Source of the DNA: Streptomyces stelliscabiei
GTDB lineage: Bacteria > Actinomycetota > Actinomycetes > Streptomycetales > Streptomycetaceae
Direction of reading: 5' to 3'
Assembly (NCBI RefSeq): GCF_014873495.1
Contig: NZ_JADBGF010000001.1
Coordinates: forward strand, 6,944,001 to 7,008,000
DNA length: 64,000 nucleotides
In this document: positions 52,727 to 60,777 of the stretch, piece after piece
How positions within the stretch are numbered: position 1 is the stretch's first letter
Layout: the number at the start of each line of letters is the position of its first letter
Notes under the pieces: model-generated
Told to the model about the DNA's origin: nothing
Seen by the model: only the letters and a program-made list of their open reading frames with translations
Databases searched by the model: none
Made by a program: the position numbers and the translations under genes

Positions 52727-53449
52727 TCACAGGTTCAGCAGCCAGCGGCCGCCGCCCGTCAGTGCGCACAGCGACACCACGTGGAACATCACGAGCCACA
52801 CGGTCGCCGGGACGTGGGTCAGGCGGGAGAGCTGGTCCGCGTCGGAGTCACCGGCGCCTCCCCGACGGCGCTTGGCCTGGAGTTCGAACGCCGGGCGTAC
52901 GCCTCCCAGCAGCAGGAACCAGACCACCGCGTAGGCGAACGCCGCCTGGATCTGGGGGCCCGCCAGCCAGGAGACGACCACGAAGGTGCCGCCGGTGAGG
53001 ACGACCGTGAGGGCGCCGTAGGCGTTGCGGATCATGACCAGCATGGCGATCAGCAGGATCGTGGCGAGCCACAGGAGGAGGGTGATGCGGCCCGATCCGA
53101 GGAGGGCGGCGCCGCCGAGGCCGAGGAGCGGGGGAGCGGTGTAGCCGGCGGCCGCGGTGAGGATCATGCCGATGCCGGTGGGCCTGCCCCGGCTCACCGT
53201 GAGGCCGCTGGTGTCGGAGTGCAGCCGGATGCCGGTCAGGGTGCGGCCGGTGAGCAGCGCGACCAGACCGTGGCCGCCCTCGTGCGCGATGGTGATGGCG
53301 TTGCGCGAGAGCCGCCAGACGCCGTGCGGGACGATCGCCGCGAGCGCGGCGACCGCGGTGGCTATGACGACCCAGAGGTCGGGGTCGGGCTGGGTGCCGA
53401 AGACCTCGTCCCACAGGCCGGCCAGCGAGGTGGCTGCGGTGCTTTCCAT
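52727..53449 (-). CDS. M50 family membrane metalloprotease
   Basis: 240 aa, ~6 membrane helices. Zinc motif HEGGH at residues 56-60 in the first long segment; the second metal Asp is probably in a later helix. Site-2-protease-like fold, small version common in actinobacteria as M50B. Role unknown; regulated intramembrane proteolysis is a guess. ATG 53449; divergent from the YedK-type gene. Confidence 0.85.
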   Translation of the reverse strand: MESTAATSLAGLWDEVFGTQPDPDLWVVIATAVAALAAIVPHGVWRLSRNAITIAHEGGHGLVALLTGRTLTGIRLHSDTSGLTVSRGRPTGIGMILTAAAGYTAPPLLGLGGAALLGSGRITLLLWLATILLIAMLVMIRNAYGALTVVLTGGTFVVVSWLAGPQIQAAFAYAVVWFLLLGGVRPAFELQAKRRRGGAGDSDADQLSRLTHVPATVWLVMFHVVSLCALTGGGRWLLNL

Positions 53450-53552
53450 GTTCTGCGGTGGCTCCTCGGGGTCGCGATCGACGGGGGCCGGCGGGTGGCG
53501 CCGTCGTCGGGGTGGTGGTCGGGTGACGGGTGGGCCTGGCAGTGTGGCACTT

Positions 53553-54368
53553 ATGTGCGGACGGTATGCGTCGAGTCGTAGGCCCGAGGATCTCGCAGGA
53601 GTCTTCGAGATCGAGAAGTGGGAGCCGGAGGAGTCCTTGGAGCCCGACTACAACGTGGCTCCCACCAAGGAGGTCTACGCGGTTCTGGACCGTCCTGTGA
53701 AGGACGCCGACGACAAGCGGCCGGTTCGCCAGCTGCGGAAGCTGAAGTGGGGGCTCGTCCCCTCCTGGTCCAAGAGCCCCGAGGGCGCCGCCCGGATGAT
53801 CAACGCCCGCGCGGAGACCGTGCACGAGAAGCCGTCGTACCGGCGGGCCTTCGCCACCCGGCGCTGCATCCTGCCCGCCGACGGGTACTTCGAGTGGGTC
53901 ACCGGCACGGGGGAGCGGGAGCTGGAGGTCGAGGGGAAGAAGAAGCGGCCGCGCAAGCAGCCCTACTTCGTGCTCCCGGCCGACGGGTCGGTCTTCGCGA
54001 TGGCCGGGCTGTACGAGTTCTGGCGGGACCGGACGCTGCCGGACGACCATCCGCGGGCCTGGTGGGCGACCTGTTCGGTGATCACGACGGAGGCCGAGAC
54101 GTCCCCGCTCGCCGTGTCCCCCGAGGACGGCCCGCGCGCGCTGGCCGAGATCCACCCCCGGATGCCGCTGATGCTCACCCCGGACCGCTGGGACGGCTGG
54201 CTCGATCCGGCCCGTACGGATCTGGACGATCTGCGCCGGCTGCTGGAACCGCCGCCCGCCGGGCTGATGCGCGCCTACCCCGTCTCCACCGCGGTCAGCA
54301 ACGTCCGCAACAACGGGCCGGAGCTGCTGAAGGAGCTGGAGGGGCCGGAGGAGGGCACACTCTTCTGA
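53553..54368 (+). CDS. YedK/HMCES-type abasic-site DNA crosslinker (SRAP)
   Basis: 271 aa. The mature protein must expose Cys2, and MCGRY starts at ATG 53553, which fixes the start over an earlier GTG. NVAPT, WGLVPSW, NARAET, RCILPADGYFEW and the active-site IHPRMPL (~residue 211) are SRAP motifs. It forms a thiazolidine bond with abasic sites in ssDNA and shields them. Joined by two bases to the next gene. Confidence 0.94.
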   Translation: MCGRYASSRRPEDLAGVFEIEKWEPEESLEPDYNVAPTKEVYAVLDRPVKDADDKRPVRQLRKLKWGLVPSWSKSPEGAARMINARAETVHEKPSYRRAFATRRCILPADGYFEWVTGTGERELEVEGKKKRPRKQPYFVLPADGSVFAMAGLYEFWRDRTLPDDHPRAWWATCSVITTEAETSPLAVSPEDGPRALAEIHPRMPLMLTPDRWDGWLDPARTDLDDLRRLLEPPPAGLMRAYPVSTAVSNVRNNGPELLKELEGPEEGTLF

Positions 54369-54369
54369 C

Positions 54370-55017
54370 GTGAGCGAGATCGAGGCAGCGGCGAAGGAAG
54401 AGATCGACACGGAGGCCGGTACCGGCCGCGTCAGCTGGTACGAGGCGGAGTCACCGACCTGCGTCCTCGCTGTCGGCCACGGTGCCGGCGGTGGTGTCGA
54501 GGCCCGTGATCTGCGGGCCCTGGCCGCCGTGCTCCCCGCGCACGGAGTGAGCGTCGCCCTGGTGGAGCAGCCGTGGCGGGTGGCCGGGAAGAAGCTGGCG
54601 CCCGCGCCGAAGACGCTGGACGTGGGCTGGCGGGGACTGTGGCCGGCGCTGGCGGAGCCGGGACTCCCGGTGATCGCGGGCGGGCGCAGCGCCGGGGCCC
54701 GGGTGGCCTGCCGGACGGCGACGGAGCTGGGCGCGGTGGCCGTACTGGCGCTGAGCTTTCCGCTGCACCCGCCGGGCCGGCCGGAGAAGTCGCGGGCCGA
54801 CGAGCTGCTCGGTGCCGGAGTGCCCACCCTCGTGGTCCAGGGCGGGAACGATCCGTTCGGGAAGCCGGAGGAGTTCCCGGAGGGCTCCTACGGGCTCGTG
54901 GAGGTGCCGTACGGCGATCACGGGTTCGCCGTGCCGAAGCGGGCGCCCCTCGGGCAGGAGGAGGCGCTGACGGTGATCACGGACGGCGTCGTGGAGTGGA
55001 TCGCGTCACTCGGATGA
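54370..55017 (+). CDS. Alpha/beta hydrolase (KANL3/TEX30-like)
   Basis: 215 aa. VGHGAGGG oxyanion loop (~residues 36-43), nucleophile GGRSAGARVA (GxSxG, ~100), acid VVQGGNDPFG (~157) and histidine YGDHGFAV (~182). Substrate unknown. GTG 54370 is one base past the YedK-type stop, so the genes are coupled and the hydrolase may act in the same stress response. It ends 18 bases before the SigR promoter. Confidence 0.85.
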   Translation: MSEIEAAAKEEIDTEAGTGRVSWYEAESPTCVLAVGHGAGGGVEARDLRALAAVLPAHGVSVALVEQPWRVAGKKLAPAPKTLDVGWRGLWPALAEPGLPVIAGGRSAGARVACRTATELGAVAVLALSFPLHPPGRPEKSRADELLGAGVPTLVVQGGNDPFGKPEEFPEGSYGLVEVPYGDHGFAVPKRAPLGQEEALTVITDGVVEWIASLG

Positions 55018-55034
55018 CGGTGCGGATGGGGGGC

Positions 55035-55061
55035 GGGAATGCCGAGCGGCGTGCCCCTGTT
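55035..55061 (+). promoter_or_regulatory. SigR-dependent promoter of sigR-rsrA
   Basis: GGGAAT (55035-55040), 18 bases, GTT (55059-55061): exact SigR consensus. It lies ~60 bases before the ATG of the extended form. In S. coelicolor this arrangement gives positive feedback and the longer, unstable SigR' protein. Confidence 0.92.
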
Positions 55062-55121
55062 GTGCGGATCAGACAGCGCGAAAAGACCGTGCTGACCGCC
55101 GTAGGAGAGGAAGTCCGCCGC

Positions 55122-55286
55122 ATGGGTTCGACCTATTGCCCGAGCCGCAGCAGCCGCGCTGACCTGGACTGGACGGTGCTGCACGCGGCCAAGAGCGGCC
55201 CTGTTCGGGCGGCGGCGGGCATGGATCGTCGTCTATCCTCCGATTCTGGTGGTACCGGTTTCGGTATCGCACAGACGCTGGAGGAG
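55122..55286 (+). other. N-terminal extension of SigR' (55 codons)
   Basis: In-frame ATG at 55122 with GGAGAGGAAG nine bases upstream adds exactly 55 residues to SigR. The published SigR' of S. coelicolor also has a 55-residue extension that makes it a Clp substrate. The sequence runs from MGSTYCPSRSS to GIAQTLEE. Transcripts from the SigR promoter at 55035 can express it. Confidence 0.82.
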
Positions 55287-55958
55287 GTGGGTCCGGTCAC
55301 TGGGACCGACGCAGGGACCGAACGGGGCCAGGCGGAGCAGCCCGAGGGCACCGAGACCGCCGCGGAGCGCAGCGCCCGGTTCGAGCGGGACGCCCTGGAA
55401 TTCCTCGACCAGATGTACTCGGCCGCGCTGCGCATGACGCGCAACCCGGCCGATGCCGAGGACCTGGTGCAGGAGACGTACGCGAAGGCGTACGCGTCCT
55501 TCCATCAGTTCCGTGAGGGCACCAACCTGAAGGCCTGGCTGTACCGCATCCTCACGAACACCTTCATCAACTCGTACCGCAAGAAGCAGCGCGAACCCCA
55601 GCGCTCCGCGGCCGAGGAGATCGAGGACTGGCAGCTGGCGCGCGCCGAGTCGCACATGTCGACCGGCCTGCGTTCGGCCGAGTCACAGGCGCTCGATCAC
55701 CTGCCCGACTCGGACGTGAAGTCGGCGTTGCAGGCGATCCCCGAGGAGTTCCGCATCGCGGTCTATCTCGCGGATGTCGAGGGCTTTGCGTACAAGGAGA
55801 TCGCCGACATCATGGGGACACCCATCGGTACGGTGATGTCCCGGCTGCACCGGGGCCGCCGTCAACTGCGCGGCATGCTCGAGGACTACGCCCGTGACCG
55901 CGGGCTCGTCCCGGCCGGCGCCGGAGAGTCGAACGAATCGAAAGGCTCGGGCTCATGA
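55287..55958 (+). CDS. sigR: SigR: thiol-oxidative-stress ECF sigma factor
   Basis: 223 aa from GTG 55287. Sigma-2 region LEFLDQMYSAALRMTRNPAD (~residues 36-55) with DLVQETYAKAY, and sigma-4 region FRIAVYLADVEGFAYKEIAD with PIGTVMSRLHRGRRQLR. It directs polymerase to GGGAAT-N18-GTT promoters (thioredoxins, mycothiol genes, proteases, moeZ). It is held inactive by RsrA (next gene, ATGA overlap) until disulfide stress. An upstream start at 55122 gives SigR'. Two targets with matching promoters (moeZ and mycoredoxin) lie in this window. Confidence 0.95.
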   Translation: MGPVTGTDAGTERGQAEQPEGTETAAERSARFERDALEFLDQMYSAALRMTRNPADAEDLVQETYAKAYASFHQFREGTNLKAWLYRILTNTFINSYRKKQREPQRSAAEEIEDWQLARAESHMSTGLRSAESQALDHLPDSDVKSALQAIPEEFRIAVYLADVEGFAYKEIADIMGTPIGTVMSRLHRGRRQLRGMLEDYARDRGLVPAGAGESNESKGSGS

Positions 55959-56269
55959 GCTGCGGAGAGCCGCATGAGACGGATTGCAGCGAGATCCTCG
56001 ATCATCTCTACGAGTTCCTCGACCGGGAGATGCCCGACGCCGACTGCACCAAGTTCGAGCACCACTTCGAGGAGTGCTCGCCCTGTCTGGAGAAGTACGG
56101 GCTCGAACAGGCCGTCAAGAAGCTGGTGAAGCGGTGCTGCGGGCAGGACGACGTGCCCACGGATCTGCGCGCCAAGGTGATGGGCCGGATCGATCTGATC
56201 CGGTCGGGGCACACCGTGCCCGAGCACGACGTGACGGCGGCCTCGCCGGTCACACCGCGGGAGAGCTGA
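55955..56269 (+). CDS. rsrA: RsrA: zinc anti-sigma factor (ZAS) for SigR
   Basis: 104 aa. Zinc ligands C11, H37, C41 and C44 (HFEECSPC) fit the RsrA pattern, with C3, C31 and the C61-C62 pair also at the same positions as described for S. coelicolor. Oxidation forms a C11-C44 type disulfide, releases zinc, and frees SigR. ATG overlaps the sigR stop (ATGA). Followed by a strong hairpin. Confidence 0.96.
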   Translation: MSCGEPHETDCSEILDHLYEFLDREMPDADCTKFEHHFEECSPCLEKYGLEQAVKKLVKRCCGQDDVPTDLRAKVMGRIDLIRSGHTVPEHDVTAASPVTPRES

Positions 56270-56275
56270 GCACGC

Positions 56276-56321
56276 GAGCCCGCCTCGCGCACGGCCGTGG
56301 GGCCGTTCGCGAGGCGGGCTC
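56276..56321. terminator. Large bidirectional hairpin after rsrA
   Basis: GAGCCCGCCTCGCG (56276-56289) pairs perfectly with 56308-56321; inside, ACGGCC (56291-56296) pairs with GGCCGT (56301-56306). It separates rsrA from the convergent roadblock gene. Confidence 0.9.
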
Positions 56322-56352
56322 CGTCATGGGCACGCGGTGGGGTGGAGCGGGC

Positions 56353-56718
56353 TCAGACCTCCAGGCCGTTCTCGATGCGCTTCAGGCCGTGCCGGGCCAG
56401 TGCCAGGTTGCTGCGGGAGCGGTCCAGTGCCAGGTAGAGGAAGAGCGATCCCTTGCTGCTGGTCAGCGGGCGGATCAGGTGGTACTGCCGGCCGAGTGTG
56501 ATCAGGATGTCCTCGATCACGTCGTTCATGTCCAGCGAGGCCAGCGTGCGCATCTTGGCGCGCACCACCTCGGTGTTGCCGGCCGCCGCGAGCTCCAGGT
56601 CGAGGTGCTGCCCGCCGCCGAGGGTGCCGAGCGACATGCCGCTCTCGTAGTCGACCAGCGCGACACCGACCGCACCGTCGAGAGCCATGGCTTCCTTGAG
56701 CGCCGTCTCGATGTTCAT
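56353..56718 (-). CDS. Roadblock/LC7 (MglB-like) protein A
   Basis: 121 aa alpha/beta roadblock domain: MDLGAV-type GAVGVALVDYESGMSLGTLG (~residues 14-33), EVVRAKMRTLASLDMNDVIE and GSLFLYLALDRSRSNLALAR (~90-109). MglB-type proteins are GAPs or scaffolds for Ras-like GTPases, but no GTPase gene is near. Divergent from roadblock B (56872), with a 153-base shared promoter region. Confidence 0.88.
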   Translation of the reverse strand: MNIETALKEAMALDGAVGVALVDYESGMSLGTLGGGQHLDLELAAAGNTEVVRAKMRTLASLDMNDVIEDILITLGRQYHLIRPLTSSKGSLFLYLALDRSRSNLALARHGLKRIENGLEV

Positions 56719-56871
56719 ATTGCTGCCCCAATTCCTCAGTGCTGCTGACCGGTCACTGTCCGGCCAACTACGATCGACGCCAGTGACCTACCGGTCACAA
56801 ACATCAACTTTTCGCCTTGTTACGGAAGTTGGCGTTCAAAGTACTGCGCGGCGCGTGAACGTGGAGGGCGA

Positions 56872-57255
56872 ATGGGGGGACTTGAGGAAACGAAGCCTGC
56901 GCTTCAGACCTCCTTGGACCGGCTTCTCGACTCTCCCGGCGTCGTCGGCGTCGCCCTCGTCGACGCGGTCACGGGTCTCACCTATGCCACGGCGGGTGAC
57001 GCCGCCGAGACGGGGACGGGGGCGGAGTGCTCCGATCTCGCCTCCCTCATCTCCGAGCGCCTCGGCGCGGCGGGAGCCGAGGGGGAGTTCGAGAGCGTGG
57101 TCATGACCAGCGGACGTCGCCATCAGGTGCTGCTCACCGTGGACCGGTCGGCCGGAGACCCGCTGTTGCTGGCGGCCGGTCTCGACCGCGACCGGGCGAA
57201 CGTGGCCCTGGCGCTGCGCAGCCTCGGCGACCGGGCCCGTGAGGTGCTGGCGTGA
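56872..57255 (+). CDS. Roadblock/LC7 protein B
   Basis: 127 aa, paralogue of A: SPGVVGVALVDAVTGLTYATAG (residues 21-42; shown 20 or fewer as GVVGVALVDAVTGLTYA), RHQVLLTVDRSAGDPLLLAA and LDRDRANVALALRSL. ATG 56872 with GTGGAGGG upstream. Last base overlaps the next GTG (GTGA), so it is coupled to the DUF4388-type protein. Confidence 0.85.
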   Translation: MGGLEETKPALQTSLDRLLDSPGVVGVALVDAVTGLTYATAGDAAETGTGAECSDLASLISERLGAAGAEGEFESVVMTSGRRHQVLLTVDRSAGDPLLLAAGLDRDRANVALALRSLGDRAREVLA

Positions 57256-58088
57256 AAACACCCTCGGCGCGCAACGTACCCGCGCTTCTGCAGGCCCTGC
57301 ACCAGGAGGGCCATACCGGCACGGTCCGGGTCTCGGGCTCCCCCGGTGGCACGATTCACCTGCGGGACGGCCTGATCGGCGCGATCGAGACACCGGGCGC
57401 GCCGACCGCGACATCCGCGCTGCTCTCCTCGGGCCGGATCGACGACGACGCCTGGCTGGCGGCCTGCGCGGCCGAACCCGACGCCGACCTGCTCGACGCG
57501 CACCTGGCGGCCGCCGGTCTGATCGGCGCCGCCGAACTGGAGGTCGTCTGCACGGCGGCCGTGTTCGACGGGGCCTTCGCGATGGCGCTCAGCCCGCCCG
57601 GCGGCTGGGAGTTGACCGAACGGCAGCCCACACTCCTCGCCCGGCCCGGCATCGAGCCGCGACGGCTGGCGGAGGAGACCACCCGCCGCATGGCGCTGCT
57701 GACGCGTATCTGGGGCCCCGCGAGCGAACTGGCGCGTGCCCGGCCCGAGCCGGTCACCGGCCGCGGCTTCGCGGAACACGACGGCCGGCTGACCCGGCGC
57801 CGTCGCGACCTTGTCGAGAGCGCGAACGGCCGCCGTACTCCGCGTGACATCGCCTTCGCCCGGGGGCGCGGCCTCTACGCGGTCATGCTGGACCTCGTCC
57901 GGCTGGAATCGCTGCAGGCGATCCGCTGGCAGCACAGGGCCGAGCCCGACGGCCGGCCCAGCACGGCGCCCCGGATCCCGCAGGGTCCGTCGGCGTCCGA
58001 GGAGCCGTCACCGAGAGCCGGCCCCCTGCCCAGACGCAGGCCCGGCGGAGGCTCTCCGATCGGAGACCTCGGAGCGAAGGACGGGTAG
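57252..58088 (+). CDS. DUF4388/PATAN-like protein of the roadblock cluster
   Basis: 278 aa. N-terminal ~100 residues resemble the DUF4388/PATAN fold (HTGTVRVSGSPGGTIHLRDG-type strand pair and GLIGAIETPGAP), which occurs in bacterial GTPase and chemotaxis-like signalling. A second part (~145-225) is an Arg-rich helical region; the C-terminus (~225-278) is Pro/Ser-rich. GTG 57252 overlaps the roadblock B stop. The stop overlaps the next GTG by one base (TAGTG). Function inferred from neighbours: adaptor in a roadblock system. Confidence 0.75.
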   Translation: MKTPSARNVPALLQALHQEGHTGTVRVSGSPGGTIHLRDGLIGAIETPGAPTATSALLSSGRIDDDAWLAACAAEPDADLLDAHLAAAGLIGAAELEVVCTAAVFDGAFAMALSPPGGWELTERQPTLLARPGIEPRRLAEETTRRMALLTRIWGPASELARARPEPVTGRGFAEHDGRLTRRRRDLVESANGRRTPRDIAFARGRGLYAVMLDLVRLESLQAIRWQHRAEPDGRPSTAPRIPQGPSASEEPSPRAGPLPRRRPGGGSPIGDLGAKDG

Positions 58089-58693
58089 TGAGCCCCGACA
58101 AAGACCCGGCCCGCAAGCGCCGCATACGCAGCAAGGCCGCACGCCTCCGACGGCGTTCGGCCCCCGGAGCGGCCGCGGACGACCGCCCACCACCTGCCGG
58201 AGCCCGGCCGGCCACCGCACCCGTCCCCACGACCGCTGGACGACCGCCGGCCGCCGAACCGGGTGGCGCGACGGCCGGCCGGCCGCCCGACGTGTCCGTC
58301 CCCGCGACGGCGGAGACCGGCGCCGGTGGTGGCGCCACGACCCCGGCGACCGGCGCCGGTGGATCCGCCACGGCCGCGCGGACCGACGCCGGTGGCGGTG
58401 CGGCGCAATCGCCCCCGTCACCCGTGCGGGGGGCTGCCGCGGGACCGCCCCCGTCACCCGTGCGGGGCGCTGCCGCCGGACTGCCCCCGTTACCCGTACG
58501 GGGCGCCGTGCCGGGCCCCGTGAACGCCGGGGAGGGGGCGCCGGACGACCCGGCCGTACCGCCGCCCTTCCCACCCCTGTCCCTGCTGTCGGCCGAGGAA
58601 CTGCTCGCCGACCAACCCTCCGTCGACATGCTGCGGCGCGTCCGCCGCGGGCTGCGGGCTCTCCCCGAGTCCGACGGGCACCTCTCCGACTGA
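58088..58693 (+). CDS. Low-complexity protein with conserved C-terminal motif
   Basis: 201 aa. Basic N-terminus (KDPARKRRIRSKAARLRRRS), then a ~120-residue Pro/Ala/Gly/Thr-rich stretch with repeated TGAGGSAT and PPSPVRGAAAG units. It ends in a short conserved-looking segment LLSAEELLADQPSVDMLRRV (~residues 165-184). GTG 58088 overlaps the previous TAG. Probably an adaptor or linker protein; the tail may be a peptide docking motif. Not recognised. Confidence 0.65.
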   Translation: MSPDKDPARKRRIRSKAARLRRRSAPGAAADDRPPPAGARPATAPVPTTAGRPPAAEPGGATAGRPPDVSVPATAETGAGGGATTPATGAGGSATAARTDAGGGAAQSPPSPVRGAAAGPPPSPVRGAAAGLPPLPVRGAVPGPVNAGEGAPDDPAVPPPFPPLSLLSAEELLADQPSVDMLRRVRRGLRALPESDGHLSD

Positions 58694-58796
58694 GGGGTGC
58701 CGTGACCCTCCCGCACGGCACCCACCGTGCCCGGCACACCCCTGCCGGCCGGACCGCACACCCACCGCAGACATCTGGACCAAGGAGCACGTGCCC

Positions 58797-59186
58797 ATGA
58801 CCGCACACGCATCGACCGAATCGCTGACCGGCATCCTGGCCTCGCTGCGTGACCGGGTGATGGGCGTCGCCGAGAGCGTCCTGTCCACCGTGGACGGACT
58901 CCTCGTCGTCGCCGACGTGGACAAGGTCCACCCCGAGTCCGTCGCGGCTCTCGCCGCCGCCACCCTCGGCGTCAGCCGCCGCATGGCCGACCAGTCCGGC
59001 GTGGGCGCGCTCCGCGAGGTCGTCGTCCGCTGCGGCTCCGGGCACGTCATCGTGGTCGCGGTCGGTGAGCGCACGCTCCTGACCGTCATGGGCGACGACG
59101 GCCTCGACTTCGCCGCCTTCCAGCGCGAGTCCCCGGCGACCGTGGAACAGCTCACCAAGGTGCTCGCGGCGGATGTGGCGCACTGA
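58797..59186 (+). CDS. Roadblock/LC7 protein C
   Basis: 129 aa. LTGILASLRDRVMGVAESVL helix, then VDGLLVVADVDKVHPESVAA and GSGHVIVVAVGERTLLTVMG strands of a roadblock domain. ATG 58797 is nine bases after AAGGAG; GTG 58791 would be three. The third roadblock gene in 2.8 kb. Confidence 0.82.
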   Translation: MTAHASTESLTGILASLRDRVMGVAESVLSTVDGLLVVADVDKVHPESVAALAAATLGVSRRMADQSGVGALREVVVRCGSGHVIVVAVGERTLLTVMGDDGLDFAAFQRESPATVEQLTKVLAADVAH

Positions 59187-59614
59187 GACGAGCGGTGTCG
59201 ACGGTGTCGTCGACCGCCGGTGCGGTGCCGGCCGTCGGATCCCGTCGTCGCCCGCGGGGACCGGCCGCGCGCGCCGCCGGTCCTGAGCGCTTCCCTCCCG
59301 CTCACCGAACGGCGGTCGTTTCGCAGGCATACGAGGCGAACGTCCGGGCAGCAGGGCCGGAGGGCCGCTCGCCGCGGGTGAGGGAGGGCCGTCGCCGACG
59401 GGAGGCGCGCGACTTTCACCCGGACGTGGTGGAATCGCTCGCGCGGTACGGTCGAGAGACTGTCTGACCCTTCCCGCGGTGGGGTAACCCATGGGTAATG
59501 AGCGGCCCTCCACGCGGTCGTGGTTGGATGCGAGGGAGAGGGTGTACCGGGGGCGACGGCCAGCCCACTCCGACGGAACTGGCAGGCGGGAACCGTAACT
59601 GGCAGGCGGGAATC
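59187..59614 (+). other. 428-base gap after the roadblock cluster
   Basis: A 90-codon frame (59195-59467) is Arg/Pro-rich with no ribosome site and I reject it. ACCCATGGGT (~59487-59496) is a 10-bp palindrome. The right edge holds a 20-bp tandem duplication (59577-59616). Confidence 0.5.
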
Positions 59615-59616
59615 GT
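59577..59616 (+). repeat. 20-bp tandem duplication at the TPR gene start
   Basis: 59577-59596 and 59597-59616 (AACTGGCAGGCGGGAACCGT; the second has AATCGT at its end) differ at one base. The GTG start of the TPR gene sits at the second copy's end (59615), so the duplication doubles its ribosome-site region. Confidence 0.9.
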
Positions 59617-60622
59617 GAGGATCTTCGGCAAGGGACGGCATCGGCCCTCCGCCTCTTGGCGGCAGGCCACCGATCGTGCGTTCACGCTGATCGGTGACGG
59701 TCGGTACGAGGACGCGGGCGCACTGTTGACACGTGCCGCGGACCTGGAGCCGTGGCTGTCCGAGTCCTGGTTCAACCTGGCCCTGCTGCACAAGTTCCGG
59801 CACGACTGGGAACAGGCGCGGGCCGCCGGTCTCAGGGCGGTCGCGCTGCTCGACCGGGAGACCGGGGCGCCCGACTGGTGGAACGTGGGCATCGCCGCGA
59901 CCGCGCTGCAGGACTGGCCGCTGGCCCGCCGCGCCTGGCAGGCGTACGGCCTGCGGGTGCCCGGTGGCGCGTCCCGGCCGAGGCCCGGCAGCGGCCCCGG
60001 GGACAACGGCGAGCCGGTGGGCATGGACCTCGGCAGCGCGGCCGTACGGCTGTCACCGGAAGGTGAGGCCGAGGTCGTGTGGGGGCGGCGGCTCGACCCC
60101 GCCCGGATCGAGGTGCTCTCCATTCCGCTGCCGTCGTCCGGGCGGCGCTGGGGCGAGGTCGTCCTGCACGACGGGGTGCCGCACGGGGAGCGGACCACGG
60201 CCGTGGGGCACGCGTATCCGGTGTTCGACGAGATCGAGTTGTGGGCGCCCTCTCCCGTGCCGACGTGGGTGGTGCTGCTGGAGGCCGCGACCGAGGCGGA
60301 CCGGGACGCGCTGGAGCGGCTCGCGGCGGACGCCGGGTTCGCGGCGGAGGACTGGTCGTCGTCGGTGCGGTTGTTGTGCCGGCTGTGCTCGGAGTCGCGG
60401 ATGCCGTCCGACGAGGGGGACGGGGAGCATCTCGATCCGCACGACCACAGTGAGCCGGGGCATCCCGGGCCGCTCGGGCATGTGACGGACGGGCAGCTGT
60501 GGGCGCCCGAACGGGAGTGCGGGGTGGCCGCGCCGGCCTCGCTGGTGCGGGGGCTGCTGGACGGGTGGGTGGCCGACAGCCCGGATTCCCGGGACTGGCG
60601 GGATCTGGAAGAGGTTTGCTAG
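59615..60622 (+). CDS. TPR-containing protein
   Basis: 335 aa. Residues ~10-110 are three tetratricopeptide-like helix pairs (WRQATDRAFTLIGDGRYEDA, LSESWFNLALLHKFRHDWEQ, DWWNVGIAATALQDWPLARR). The rest is a beta-rich region with WGRRLDPARIEVLSIPLPSS and a Cys/Ser-rich SVRLLCRLCSESRMP segment, not assigned. No enzyme motif. GTG 59615 is the first start that gives the conserved N-terminus; its ribosome site is weak and overlaps the tandem duplication. Confidence 0.82.
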   Translation: MRIFGKGRHRPSASWRQATDRAFTLIGDGRYEDAGALLTRAADLEPWLSESWFNLALLHKFRHDWEQARAAGLRAVALLDRETGAPDWWNVGIAATALQDWPLARRAWQAYGLRVPGGASRPRPGSGPGDNGEPVGMDLGSAAVRLSPEGEAEVVWGRRLDPARIEVLSIPLPSSGRRWGEVVLHDGVPHGERTTAVGHAYPVFDEIELWAPSPVPTWVVLLEAATEADRDALERLAADAGFAAEDWSSSVRLLCRLCSESRMPSDEGDGEHLDPHDHSEPGHPGPLGHVTDGQLWAPERECGVAAPASLVRGLLDGWVADSPDSRDWRDLEEVC

Positions 60623-60670
60623 GGGCTTGGCTGGCGGTTCACTTTCGGCCACGGGTTCGTCGTGGTCGCT

Positions 60671-60710
60671 CGCGCGGTTCTCCGCGCCCTTACGGGGCGC
60701 CCCCCTGAGC
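60671..60710 (+). repeat. Copy of a dispersed Streptomyces intergenic hairpin element
   Basis: The stretch around GCGCCCTTACGGGGCGC forms a stem (60684-60689 with 60695-60700), preceded by CGCGCGGTTCTCC. Near-identical elements recur in many Streptomyces intergenic regions, from memory; I cannot count copies here. It sits between the TPR gene and def. Confidence 0.55.
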
Positions 60711-60777
60711 GGCGCGATCCCCGTACCCTGTATCAGCATCACCACCCCCTGTTTTTCTAGGAAGGCGTACGTCTGTC

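Noticed and set aside
59195..59467. 90-codon frame after roadblock C
   Set aside because: Arg/Pro-rich composition, no ribosome site, no recognisable motif. Treated as non-coding.
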